Assembly: GCF_000275845.1 (NCBI RefSeq)
Contig: NW_006766891.1
Span: 105,562 to 169,561 of the forward strand
Reading direction: 5' to 3'
DNA from: Dichomitus squalens LYAD-421 SS1
Lineage: Eukaryota > Basidiomycota > Agaricomycetes > Polyporales > Polyporaceae
DNA length: 64,000 nucleotides
Part shown: one piece after another, positions 21,842-31,483 of the stretch
Layout: each line of letters starts with the position of its first letter
How positions within the stretch are numbered: position 1 is the stretch's first letter
Position numbers and translations under genes: made by a program
Notes under the pieces: model-generated
The model's database searches: none
Seen by the model: the letters and a program-made list of their open reading frames with translations, nothing else
What the model was told of the DNA's origin: nothing

Positions 21842-22132
21842 AAGGTGGTTCTGCAAGACTTAGTCTCACCAGGGCTCAACATGGCTTCGAAGCGCTGCTG
21901 ATGAGAACGGGTACTATGTAGGAGACCAACAAGACCGCTACCACTCTCCGATGGAGAAGCTTGGAAGCGGCCAGGTGTTCAAGGGGACTGCCTACGTATT
22001 GATGTTGCACTTTCCAAACTCCTTTCACGCTCACTCGTTCCTGTACAAACCACATTGGAGCAAAACGTGTCTATAGCACGACTGCATACTCACCAGGGTT
22101 CAAGAAGGTCCCCGAAAACGGATGCTACACAG
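21207..22132 (+). repeat. introner-like family: at least eight copies of a ~77 nt intron repeat
   Basis: Copies: 21207-21257 (internally shortened, 51 nt), 21291-21367 (77), 21375-21426 (partial, degraded donor), 21498-21574 (77), 21602-21679 (78), 21713-21790 (78), 21845-21921 (77, donor GTGGTT, after the stop codon) and a 3' fragment 22080-22132. The consensus starts GTGAGTACTGCAAGA, then has GTCTCACCAGGGTTCAAG, a conserved branch-like CCGCTGAGAACAG about 15-20 nt before the end, and a terminal CAG. The two best copies (21602 and 21713) are about 80% identical by eye. The sequences between copies share no similarity, so the repeated unit is the intron itself and not an exon-intron duplication. 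No similar copy was noticed elsewhere in the window. Confidence 0.8.
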
Positions 22133-22622
22133 TGGCATGCCAGTGGCTGCAAAATATCCTGCCTCTCAGTCATCATACATCGTCACTTTAGCGTTACACT
22201 TGTGGAGTGTTATTTTCTTGCTATGATACCAGCTTTATTCAGAATACCAGTAAACTTCAACATCGACATTGCACAACAACAATCATACAAACGCACTACG
22301 TTTCATGAGGCGCCGAGCCGCCTGAGCGTACTTCGGTCGCACTGATATAAGCACGACATCTGTTCCTGCAAACATATATAGCATTAAAGATAGCGCATGA
22401 TATAGGCTCCGTATACGACCAGTAATATAGCCAGATTGAAAAAATCCCGGGATAGCAGTTGCATCCTACATCAAGAGGCCAAAAATGTCCTGAGTCCGCG
22501 GATGAAGAAACGAGTGATAGCCCAAGAGCAACCGGTACGACGCAAGCACCAACCTCCTCATCCCGTACGCTCTTCCTTCCACGGCATGCCGACAAGCAGA
22601 ACTGGGGAACCAGCATACTACG
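22133..22622. other. intergenic, no gene seen
   Basis: A region relatively AT-rich for this window, between the last intron-repeat fragment and the 3' end of the Cdc50 gene. No supported coding exon. Confidence 0.45.
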
Positions 22623-24164
22623 TCACCGGTTAAACGACAGCTTGGAGGGATCGCCGAGTTTCCTGCACCAAAATGCCGTCAGCTGCACTCGGCCGAAACG
22701 TATGCGCAAGGGACGAACCTCGGCTTGACGCAATTCACGATAGCGACGACGACGCCAAGGAGGAGCAAGAAGCCTGCAGCGGCGACGTACGCCCACCCAA
22801 GGAACGGGTTCTTGCCGCCCAGCCACGCAGCGGACGAGATCACGATGGACTTCGTTCCATCGTACTTCAGCACGGGGAAGTCTGTTCTCCCGTCAGCGTC
22901 CGCAGTCGGAGTCGTACGGCGAGATGATCAGGACGGAAACGCACTCAGGTTGACGACGATCTGGTAGCGGCCCTGCGCCAGCGCTGCGTCGTCGTTGCGG
23001 CCCCAGAGCTTGCTGAACGTCGGGAGGCCCGCCGTGCGCATCCAGTTTTGGAAGTGCTCGTCGTGCTTGAGGTCGGGGATGTTGTCGGCCGTGTAGCCGT
23101 CCGGGAAGCGTTCGACCCAGAACGGGGGAGGGACGATCTCCGAGGGGTCGTATGCTGGCTTCGTGACGTATTTCCTCGCTTCGCCTGGCCATGCGATGTT
23201 CTTCTCTGACCAGGCGTAGGTGGAATTGGGCTCTGGGCCGGAGAGCATCGTCAAGCTCGTAAACGTGTCTGGGCGTTCACGTCAGATCTGACGTCCAGGG
23301 CCGTTCCCGAGAAGCGTACGCATCGGGCACCAAATCGCCGCGTTCAGGAGCACGCACCGTTGAACATCGAGTTTGCAATCATGCCGCATGGATAGATGGT
23401 CTGGTTGCCGATCTTGTCCAGCGGCTGGCAGTCGTCAGACAGCGACTTGCTGCTCGGCTTCTTGCCCGACAGCTGGTCCAGGCTCGCGCTCTTGACGTAC
23501 CGACGGTGGTTCTGGTAGAAGTTCGAGAGCTTGTAGTACAGCATCACGGGCGGCTGGATGTCCGCAGGCACGTCGAACTGGAGGACGCACTGCCGCGCTG
23601 TGGCATTGGTGATGCCGTCCGTGCCCGTCAGGTCGAGGAAAGCATACTGTGGAGGGTTGACGGTGAGGTCTGAGCTGACTGCTCGCAGCTTGTAGGAATA
23701 GTCGGACGAAGACAGGTTCGTGAAGCTCAGCGGTGTGGAATTGGAAGTCGTGGATGGTAGAAGCTCGCAGTGGGTATAATCGATGTCAATCTCTGAGACC
23801 TAGCCGAGTAAGACGCCATAAGTTCATGATTAGCTGTTGGTCTGCCCGATATACATAGGGACGTACGAGTGTGTTCCCCCATATGAGAAGGCCGCCTATA
23901 GGAGCAAGAATGACACCAATGACGAGTAACGTTGGGATCACAGTGCGAGGAATGAAGAGAGGGTGCGATGCTCTCAACCGTTGCTGCTGGAACGCCGTGT
24001 CTGGGCAAGTCGTCCATATTCGGTGTCACAAGATGGGAAGTTCTCCGCCCTCAGACGTTCTGAGGGAGCTCACCGGTCGGTCTCCGCCAGCTGCCCTTCC
24101 CATTCTTCTTCTCCTCGCCTGCTTCACTTGTCTCGCCAGTGTTCTTCCTATTGGTGGGAGCCAT
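22623..24164 (-). CDS. Cdc50/Lem3 family phospholipid flippase subunit
   Basis: Beta subunit of P4-ATPase lipid flippases, needed for their ER exit and activity. The start is MAPTNRKNTGETSE, followed by a basic cytosolic tail. The family motif RRPTDTAFQQQRLRASHP then leads into the first membrane helix (VIPTLLVIGVILAPIGGLLIW). The lumenal domain contains CVLQFDVPADIQPPVMLYYK, SDDCQPLDKIGNQTIYPCGM and NSMFN. The exit segment GGKNPFLGWAYVAAAGFL is followed by a second helix. The C-terminus ends ...CVKPRKLGDPSKLSFNR, the characteristic RKLGD-x-S-x-LS-x-NR ending, after a final intron. The lumenal Cys pairs needed for the fold are present. The P4-ATPase partner is not in the window. The next gene on the same strand is an unrelated transporter. 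Confidence 0.94.
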
Positions 24165-24701
24165 GCGCGGGGTTGTAATGCCCTGGTTCCGGTACGATTT
24201 GGGAATGGCAACTCTTTAGAGGGAGGAGGTATGTAGGTGGGGGTGTCGGTGACAGGCGGTGCGCAGCAACAACCGAGCCCATCTCGGCAGAATGTCTATA
24301 TTAGCGCTCTCTCGTCCATGTCCTGTCCGGAAGCATTTGCCGGGAGAATGTTGCAGGTCGCTCTCCGACCCGCGGCGAATCCGATGCCTGTGTGTGTGGT
24401 CCTACGCCGTCGGTGAATTAGGCGCTTCGGCGTCGCTCCGTGCATTAACGTGCCTAGGGGTGCAGGCGCATTGTTCACGACACAAACCCGACACTGGGCG
24501 GGATCACCTCCACTATGGCACTCAGGCGTCCACCGGCTTGCCGTCGAAAGACTGCCTGGGTAGGAGAACGAGAAACTCGGATCGCGTCTGAAGTCCCAAG
24601 ATGCTCTATAATACAATGTCTCAAGTCCGTCCAGTTGACCCACAAAGTTGCAAAGAAAGCGACAAGAATATGCACAGCGACCGTATACCGCCCCCACAGC
24701 T
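24165..24701. other. intergenic, no gene seen
   Basis: Promoter of the Cdc50 gene and 3' flank of the sugar transporter on the same strand. A long minus-strand frame that reads through the transporter stop region is a shadow in a different frame. Confidence 0.45.
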
Positions 24702-26758
24702 TCATCCTTTGTAAGAGCGGAGAAGCATGCCCATGAAGAACGCCAAAAGAGCGGCGAAAACAAAGAAGACGCGGCCCTCCTTCGACTCGTCGCCGTCCGC
24801 GAGGAAGTTACGGAGCGGCAGGAAGACGAGTCCGACGAGGAAGTTGGCGATCCCTGTGCGGACCGAGTAAGCGCATATATCAGGCGAACCGAAAGAGTCA
24901 CGATGGACCTACAGTTGAGGGACAGCCCGATAGACGATAGGGCGGAAACAGCCTGGAGCAGATGTCACTTAGTTAGCCCTCAGTGATACAACAGCTTCGA
25001 CGAGACGTACGTGTGGTGGCGATACTTCCGGTATCATAACGAACGGAACGGGCCCGATGCCGAGAGCGAACGATCTGCGCGGTGGAATACCGCCGATCAG
25101 GACAATATTGGGACACTTGCGGTTGAATAGAACACTTACGCGATGAACGCCATCACCGCTACACTAGCGAGGGTCACCGCGCCGCTGTCCAAACCGATGC
25201 CAACTCCGACAAGCGATAGGATAGCTCCAGCGCCAGACAGGGTTAGAAGTTGTCTGCGCCCCAAACGCTGCAGTGGACTGTCAGTCTACCCGCAGCGAAA
25301 CCGCAGCTTCGAGAGGTACACACGTCGATGAGAATGATAGGAGCGAACGTCATGAAGACGTTCACGACGGTGATACCGAGGGAAACGTAAGGTCCTATCT
25401 CCGGGAGTGTCTTCGACAAGATGTCATTGCTATAGTACAAAACTATTCGAGGTGCATGTTAGAGAGAGCAAGAACAGTGAGAAGCCGTTTGTACCAGCGT
25501 TAACACCTGTACAACAATGATAAGCTGTCACATTCGGATCCATGAGGAAGAACGCTTACCAGAGAGCTGCTGAGAGAGCATGGAGAAGCACACGATGGCC
25601 AGAGGCTTGCGGAACTCTGCACGGCGCAAAACAGTAGGGGCGTTCACTGCGTGGTGCTGATCCTCGCGACGGTCTGGGTTCAGAGAGCTACGCTCGTCGT
25701 TCGCGCCCAACAGAGGGTCTTCGACGTCCTCATTCGCAGCTGACCGGGAGAATGAGATCGGGTACAGCATAGTGCTGAACTAGTACGTACCATCCGGGCT
25801 GTGCAACACCGTAGCGGCCTTCCAAAGCTTGCGTGCACTCGTATCCTTGTCGCGCAGTAGACCGTGACGATTCAACCACACTGGCGACTCCACGATGATG
25901 GTGCCTGCTAGGAGCTGTGCAAGGGACAGGGCTGCAGAAAACAAGAGCACGGTGCGCCAAGTCTGCGGAGTTGCCAGTTTGAGACCCATGCCCTGTGTGA
26001 CCATGATGCCAATGACAATGGCGAATTGGGTGAGGACACCTGCAGCAAGGTTAAGGAGAGATTTCGTGGATGTATGCGCCGGGAGAGCTAACCGACGGCG
26101 CCTTTTATCTTGCTGGGAGCGATCTCGGCGATGTAGATAGGCCCGACGCAAAGACCGAGACCGGCAGCAACACCAGTGAGAAGTCTGGGGTCATGAGAAG
26201 CATGAAGGTAAGTAGGCGACTATACATAGGAAATGCAGGGGCTTACCGTCCGATGACGAGGGGGGACAACGAAGCCGCGACTCCCATGAAACCAGCACCA
26301 ATGACCGTTATGAATGAACTTGCTAGGACAGCACCTTTACGTCCCCAGCGGTCCATAATGATGTTTGCACCCAGACTTCCAAGGAGCCCTCCGACGGTGT
26401 AAACCGAGGTAACAACCGAGAAGGTCGCGTCGTCCATGGGGATACATGTCGGGAGACCATAGTGTGTAGACGGGGTGCCAGGAATGGCAGAGACGCGACA
26501 AGTAAGAACTGCTTGAATTTGGTTGAGGCTGGAAATGTGGAAGCCGTACTACATGGGTGATAGCCCGTCGTGATGGAGTCGAATCAGTAAGTAGCGGTTG
26601 TCAGGAACCCGTCAATGTGGATGCACAGCGTTGTTTAGCATGGCGCGTGCATGAATACTGGCGAGCGGGATAGGACACACCTGGAAGGAGACAACGAGAA
26701 TCCACACGCACACGATCCACCCGTAGACGGTGAACGCGTGCGGCTCCCCAGCAGTCAT
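24702..26758 (-). CDS. MFS sugar transporter
   Basis: Twelve-helix major facilitator of the sugar porter family. The start MTAGEPHAFTVYGWIVCVW enters helix 1, then SFQYGFHISSLNQIQAVL, a segment shared with intracellular and vacuolar-type hexose transporters. The loop 2-3 signature is IMDRWGRKGAVL; GVAAGLGLCVGPIYIAEIAP is the PESPR-upstream motif; VESPVWLN is the mid-protein signature. A long acidic cytosolic loop (EDPLLGANDERSS) follows, then SMLSQQLSGINAVLYYSNDI with the QQxSGINAVxYYS motif, ALGIGPVPFVMIPEV and IANFLVGLVFLPL. It ends near LLRSYKG. Substrate cannot be read from sequence. At least eight introns; the borders in the middle are approximate. It is divergent from a membrane-protein gene 0.6 kb away. 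Confidence 0.9.
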
Positions 26759-27349
26759 CGAGAGAAAAGACTTAACCAATGCCCTAAAGGCAAAGAGCTG
26801 ATGTGTCGGCGGAAGAAGAGATGGAGTCCCGCGTGAACCCCGCGAAGTCGAAAGTGTATGCAGTAAGCGGCGCAATGATGTTCTGCGTGGGCTCGAACCA
26901 GCCCGCCACGATTGCCGTTTACGTACTCGCGAAGTCGCTTCAGAAGCCCGGTTGCCACGGGGCTTGTGCTCGCGTGGCAGTCATCAATGAGCCAGCGAAT
27001 CAATGTGAAGGGAAACTAGCCGGAAAAGGCAGGGTCTGTTCCACAAATCGAGTCTGTTCCATCTCCATGAGATAGCCTGACTCGCAACATCTAAAAACGC
27101 CTATACTGTATGTTACCGAAACCTATCCCAAACTGTGCTCCGCAACCGACGGTCGGACTTGCTTTCCTTCATCACCTCATGTCTGCTGCATCGCTGGCTA
27201 TCCCTCGGGTCTAGTTCACCTTTGGCCCGTTACAGTTGGCTGCTCAACGCCAACGCGAGCCTTTGCTTTCTGCCCTATCTGCAGCACTGACGCACAGGTC
27301 GGCAACTCGCTGGGTGTCCCTCAAGTTGGCCGTCGGCATCTTGAGACGC
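26759..27349. other. divergent promoter region, no gene seen
   Basis: About 0.6 kb between the transporter (minus) and a multi-spanning membrane protein (plus). Frames here continue upstream from both genes but lack support. Confidence 0.45.
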
Positions 27350-28820
27350 ATGACACAGTGGCAAGATCCCTCGGTTCTTGGTTTTTGCGCCTTCGTATAT
27401 AACCAGATTGCGGTCTTCCTGCTTGGCTTCTTGAGGTGAGTACCATTTCCCCTCTGGAGCACAGCTTGAGTTTGATACCCTGACACGTACCTCATAGCAA
27501 TCATGTCACCACAAATCTTGACATCGAATGGTCTCTGATCACTCGAAGACGCCGCTTTAGCCCAGCCTTAGTTGGTCTACTCGTCTCTATACATGATGCG
27601 CACCGCTGACCTTTTCGTGGTCAGGTCCCTTACTTGCTAGGCCGTTATTCCATATTGGTCGTCTTGATAGCCTTGTACCTCTATCCATATCATCTCTCCT
27701 TCTGTGACCTAACGTTCACACTGCAGCATCGTATTGAATCATGTCCGATCTAAGGTCGAATGTGATGGTCAGTTCATCTGCTACCTTGTCATTCCACCTC
27801 CAAGAAAGGCTGATAATTGTCGTAGCAACGTACAAGGCACTGGCCCTGCTAGGGAGTCTTGGTTCATTCTGTTCGACTTTGAATCTCAACATCAGGACGT
27901 AAGTCTTCTGTTCCCTATAGAGGACCTCGATGGTAATATGAGTCTTAGATACATCATCTGGAAGGGCGTGAACAGATGTGTCGTTTCCGTTCTGGCGCTC
28001 GCGACGGTTGGACACGCCGCCTTGGTGATCGTCCGTGAGTTTTTCTCCTGTTCTCGTATGAAGCGTTAATGACTCAAATCACAACCCGCACCAGAGAGCG
28101 CTCAAAGTGTCTCCTTCAGTTGGAACGAGCAGACTCATTCCTGTGCGATGGTCCACTCGAGCAACATCACGATGTTCGTCTTCTATCTCTATAGTGCGTA
28201 TCGTCCATCAACTTCGTAGACTATCGCCTAACAGCTGCGACTCGTGTAGCCATCGTGATGGACCTCACAATCCTCGTGCTCACGTTCTGCGGCTTGTGGA
28301 GAATAGCGGCCCTGAAGAGTGCGATCGGTAGCTCGTTGTCTGAGCAGTGTCTTTGGTATTGCATCGGCACCTTCCTCTGCAATATCCCTGCAGTGATTCT
28401 CCCAATCCTGAATCTGAATGGTGAGGTTCTCGACTCTTAAGATGGACGGTAAGAAGGCTCATCCCAGTGTTTCACGTGCGCAGCTGTGATGAACGTCATG
28501 GCTTCCATGCCAGCGACGACATTGAGGTATGTCTGGAGTTATGGTGTACTGGGACAGCTGGCTCACTTGACCTCGGTAGCGTCGTCATGTCCTCCAACGC
28601 TGTGCTCTCTCTACGACCAGAGGAAATGAATGCGTGCGTCTTCTTTCTCGCTCGTACGAGTTTGAACTTCATAGGGCTATATAGGACAACTGGCGCTTGC
28701 GCCCCCCACCAGGACCCGCCTGCGCTCCCGACGGGGCTTGCCGTCGGCGTTGGAGGCATCATGACGTCCACTCAGTGTGCGCTCACGACGCAGATCGCTC
28801 TCGAATCGTATGTTCCTTGA
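27350..28820 (+). CDS. multi-spanning (seven-helix type) membrane protein, DUF6533-like
   Basis: Reconstructed from about nine short exons. Start MTQWQDPSVLGFCAFVYNQI enters helix 1. Then come DIEWSLITRRRRFSPAL and a second helix VPYLLGRYSILVVLIAFIV, followed by KVECDATYKALALLG with a conserved Cys and a third helix. NLNIRTYIIWKGVNRCVV leads to helix 4, VVSVLALATVGHAALVIV. NEQTHSCAMVHS is an extracellular loop with Cys, and helices 5-7 follow (MFVFYLYTIVMDLTILVL, CLWYCIGTFLCNIPAVIL, AVMNVMASMPATTLS). It ends with a poorly conserved tail at 28820. Basidiomycete genomes contain many such orphan proteins with the pattern D-x-E-W, W-P/S-x-x-Y and C-x-A-x-Y. Function is unknown; a receptor-like role is only a guess. 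The family name is from memory. Confidence 0.75.
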
Positions 28821-29762
28821 ACGGCTTTGCGCATTCGCCTCCCTAATCTTCGTTCACGTCGGCCGCCTGCAGGTGCACGGACACAAGCAACGTTGACTCA
28901 GAAGTCTCGTTTAGTGCCCGCTCGAGAAAAAGTACGGAAGGGACCGCCGCTGGTGTCGCATAATCTGGCTGTCCGTCCCGGCTCCGCAACACTTGCTGCT
29001 CAAGTCGCTCGTCACGGTTATCCATCGCATATATCCTCTTGGGTTATCCGGCGTCAGCTAGCGAGCGCGTGGAACGAGCCTCACTGGTCCCGCCTCCCTA
29101 TCCGATGCTACCCCCGCGACAGGCCGACCCGCCTCCTGACAGATGTCTGCACACTCGTTAAGCTGCATAGACGGAGTTTCATTTTGCATTTTTCGGTACA
29201 TGAGACTTATCATATCTACTGAGTACGACACGCGTTGCACTCGGCTTAATGTGAATTCCATACGCTCCTTCTCACCCCGATGTTTGGATACTCTCCACCA
29301 CGCTACCTTCTGAATTGGTTGGAATATGTCCAGGGATCGATATCGTCCTGGTTTCTGCTATATGGCTACTCCAGAGACCAGGATTGCCTGTCCTCAACTA
29401 TGTTCGATAGCATCACTATGCACCTGTCAGGATCTTGCCAAGCATGTATAGCACTATAGTGGCTCCCTCTACCTCGTCGCTCGTTCATTTTAAATTTTGT
29501 AATCAGAGTAGAATTGGCTCTAAACACTGTATATGTTATCTCGGGTTACCCTTACCTCAGGTTGCCTTCCCGAACCTACCCTCAACTTTCCCCAAGGAAT
29601 GAAGGAACGACCGGACAGAAGTGTGCATGAGAATGTGTCTCAGATCGTTCACTTCCATTGCATGTACGAGCTACATAAGTTTATTCATCGTGCATGCTAC
29701 TTCTCTTGCCGGAGCCAGTTATTCGATCAAGCTGCCAAGTCATGTTACGGATTCATGAGCCG
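28821..29762. other. convergent intergenic region, no gene seen
   Basis: About 0.9 kb between the membrane-protein stop and the end of the GH105-like pseudogene. Only short frames occur. No repeat or RNA structure recognised. Confidence 0.45.
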
Positions 29763-31125
29763 TCAATTCCACGTGCCAGGCGTGGGGATCTGTTGTGATT
29801 TGTGCCATAAGTACTCAGCTCTAGCCACTTCCATCATCATCGCCCACGCCTGTCCTTCCGCTGCAGTCCCGGGAGAGTTGAATCGTGGGCTCCCGCAGAC
29901 CTCGCGGACGAACCCCCATAAGTCGGTCTTCGCCTCTGTAGCTCGCTGCATAGCCTGTGCCAGCTCCTCCCAGTCCTCGCGCTCTCTGTCTGTAAGAGGA
30001 GAGAGCCCTACAGCCTTGAAGGCAGGGTACGCCTGGTGGAGGTCGAGGAGCCTGTAGAGCGTGTATGACAGCATCTGCGATAAGTTTGTCTCCTCAAAGG
30101 ACGCGGGATCGTCGAGGACGTCGCGAAACAAGTGGGAGGGGAGTATGTAAACGAGGCAACCACGGATGGTCCTCAACAGGATGTGGTACACCTTGCGGAG
30201 CAAAGGAGCAGTCTGCTCGTCCTCCGCCTCTGATGTGAGGCCAAAGTCCGCGTGGAAGACGGTCAGGAGGACTCGGATGATTCCACAGCACACCCAGCCG
30301 TTCCCTACGCCCCAGAACGACTTGCGCTTGAACTGGTACGAAGTGAGATCGAAGATGTGCGACCACTCGCCCGAGGGCGTCTAGAGTACCTCCGCTGCGA
30401 GGATGATCTGCCGCAATGCCATGCGGAACAATTCGCCACCCGTTGGCAGCCACGGTTTACTGGATGCATGGTAGCCAATCTCCCTGCAATAATATGCCGC
30501 AGCGGAAACCAGGAAAGGTGACGGCATGAATACTGAGTCGGACCAAATCTCCACCACGTCGATGCGGTGAGATAACAGTTGTTCGTCTCGACTGGCAGCT
30601 CCGAGTGACGGGCGCACGGGGACACTCTTCTAAGATGTAGCGCAGCATGCGCTCGACGCTGTCCAGAAGGGTAGGGCTTGCCGACCCACGGGGCGTTGGA
30701 AATGCAAATTCGCGCGTATTGACGTTGGCCACGGGCAATCTATGTTTCTGTTGGACGGACCAGAGATAGTACAACGTGGATCCAATACACGCAGGATCAA
30801 GTACACCGGCATCGGACTTTCCATCCCCGTTCAGGAGGACTGCGAGCCGGCCGTCAGGGCCCTGGCGGACAGGCGCATCGTGGGCGAGAGCATAGAGCCA
30901 TGGTACGAAACCAAACGGTGCACCAAATTGGGCATGAACGCTGTTGCCTATCGACTCTGCAAGCATGTGACATTCAAGGAGAGCCTGCGTAAAAATACCT
31001 TGTTCCCAGGAGGACCTCTGCGCCGCGATGAGAGGAGGGAACAAAACCTCGAGTCGACGCCTCAGGTACATTATCGCCTCTCCGTCGGCAGGGGCGATGG
31101 GGATGTTGACTACATCGATGGACAT
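29763..31125 (-). pseudogene. GH105/six-hairpin glycosidase-like gene, apparently broken
   Basis: Family members are alpha/alpha-barrel hydrolases acting on unsaturated uronyl or related sugars. Recognisable pieces in order: IAAQRSSWEQGIFTQALLE, VLDPACIGSTLYYL, MLRYILEECPRAP, then in another frame LLSHRIDVVEIWSDSVFM and PSPFLVSAAAYY, then WGVGNGWVCCGIIRVL and GTAAEGQAWAMMMEVARAE near the C-terminus. Two lesions are visible. The frame changes by one base between 30618 and 30585, where homologues have a short PRxxDGxxSHR link; a 31-nt excision would fix it but is shorter than any intron here. A TAG stop at 30381-30383 interrupts the otherwise continuous frame nine codons after the ALRQIIL helix, with no room for an intron. 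I therefore call it a recent pseudogene; sequencing error or unusual splicing remain possible. Confidence 0.65.
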
Positions 31126-31483
31126 TTCGAGGACGCCTCTAAGCGACGAAGGGAGAGGTTGGTGCAGATAAGTTTTGAGATGATGCTGTGTGTAGTCTAC
31201 AGAGCAGTTGTGACCTTCAAGTCAAATCCATTATCCAGCGGCAAACCAGCTGGTCGGGAGATGCCGAGAGCAATGGGAACAAGGTGGACGTGTGCGACTC
31301 GGATTCCCGTGAACGCGAGACTCTGAGCTGTTACCACCAACTCTTCATATCGCGTTAGTCAGCTACGCCTCATTCCACCACTGACACCACCAATCCCGTT
31401 ATCGGGGCCGGAGAGCGTGGTTTGATGCGGCACTGGGAAATTGACTCAGACCAAGCGAAGCGCTGGAGAATATAACGCCTGAC
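31126..31483. other. divergent promoter region
   Basis: Lies between the GH105-like pseudogene (minus) and the secreted hydrolase (plus). No gene seen. Confidence 0.45.

Noticed and set aside
21189..21856. Two minus-strand open frames repeating a P-G-E-T-x-S-C-S-T-H-L-like motif
   Set aside because: They are the antisense of the intron repeats. Repeat units of 77-78 nt keep several frames open. The TATA box, CT-rich leader and signal peptide are all on the plus strand.
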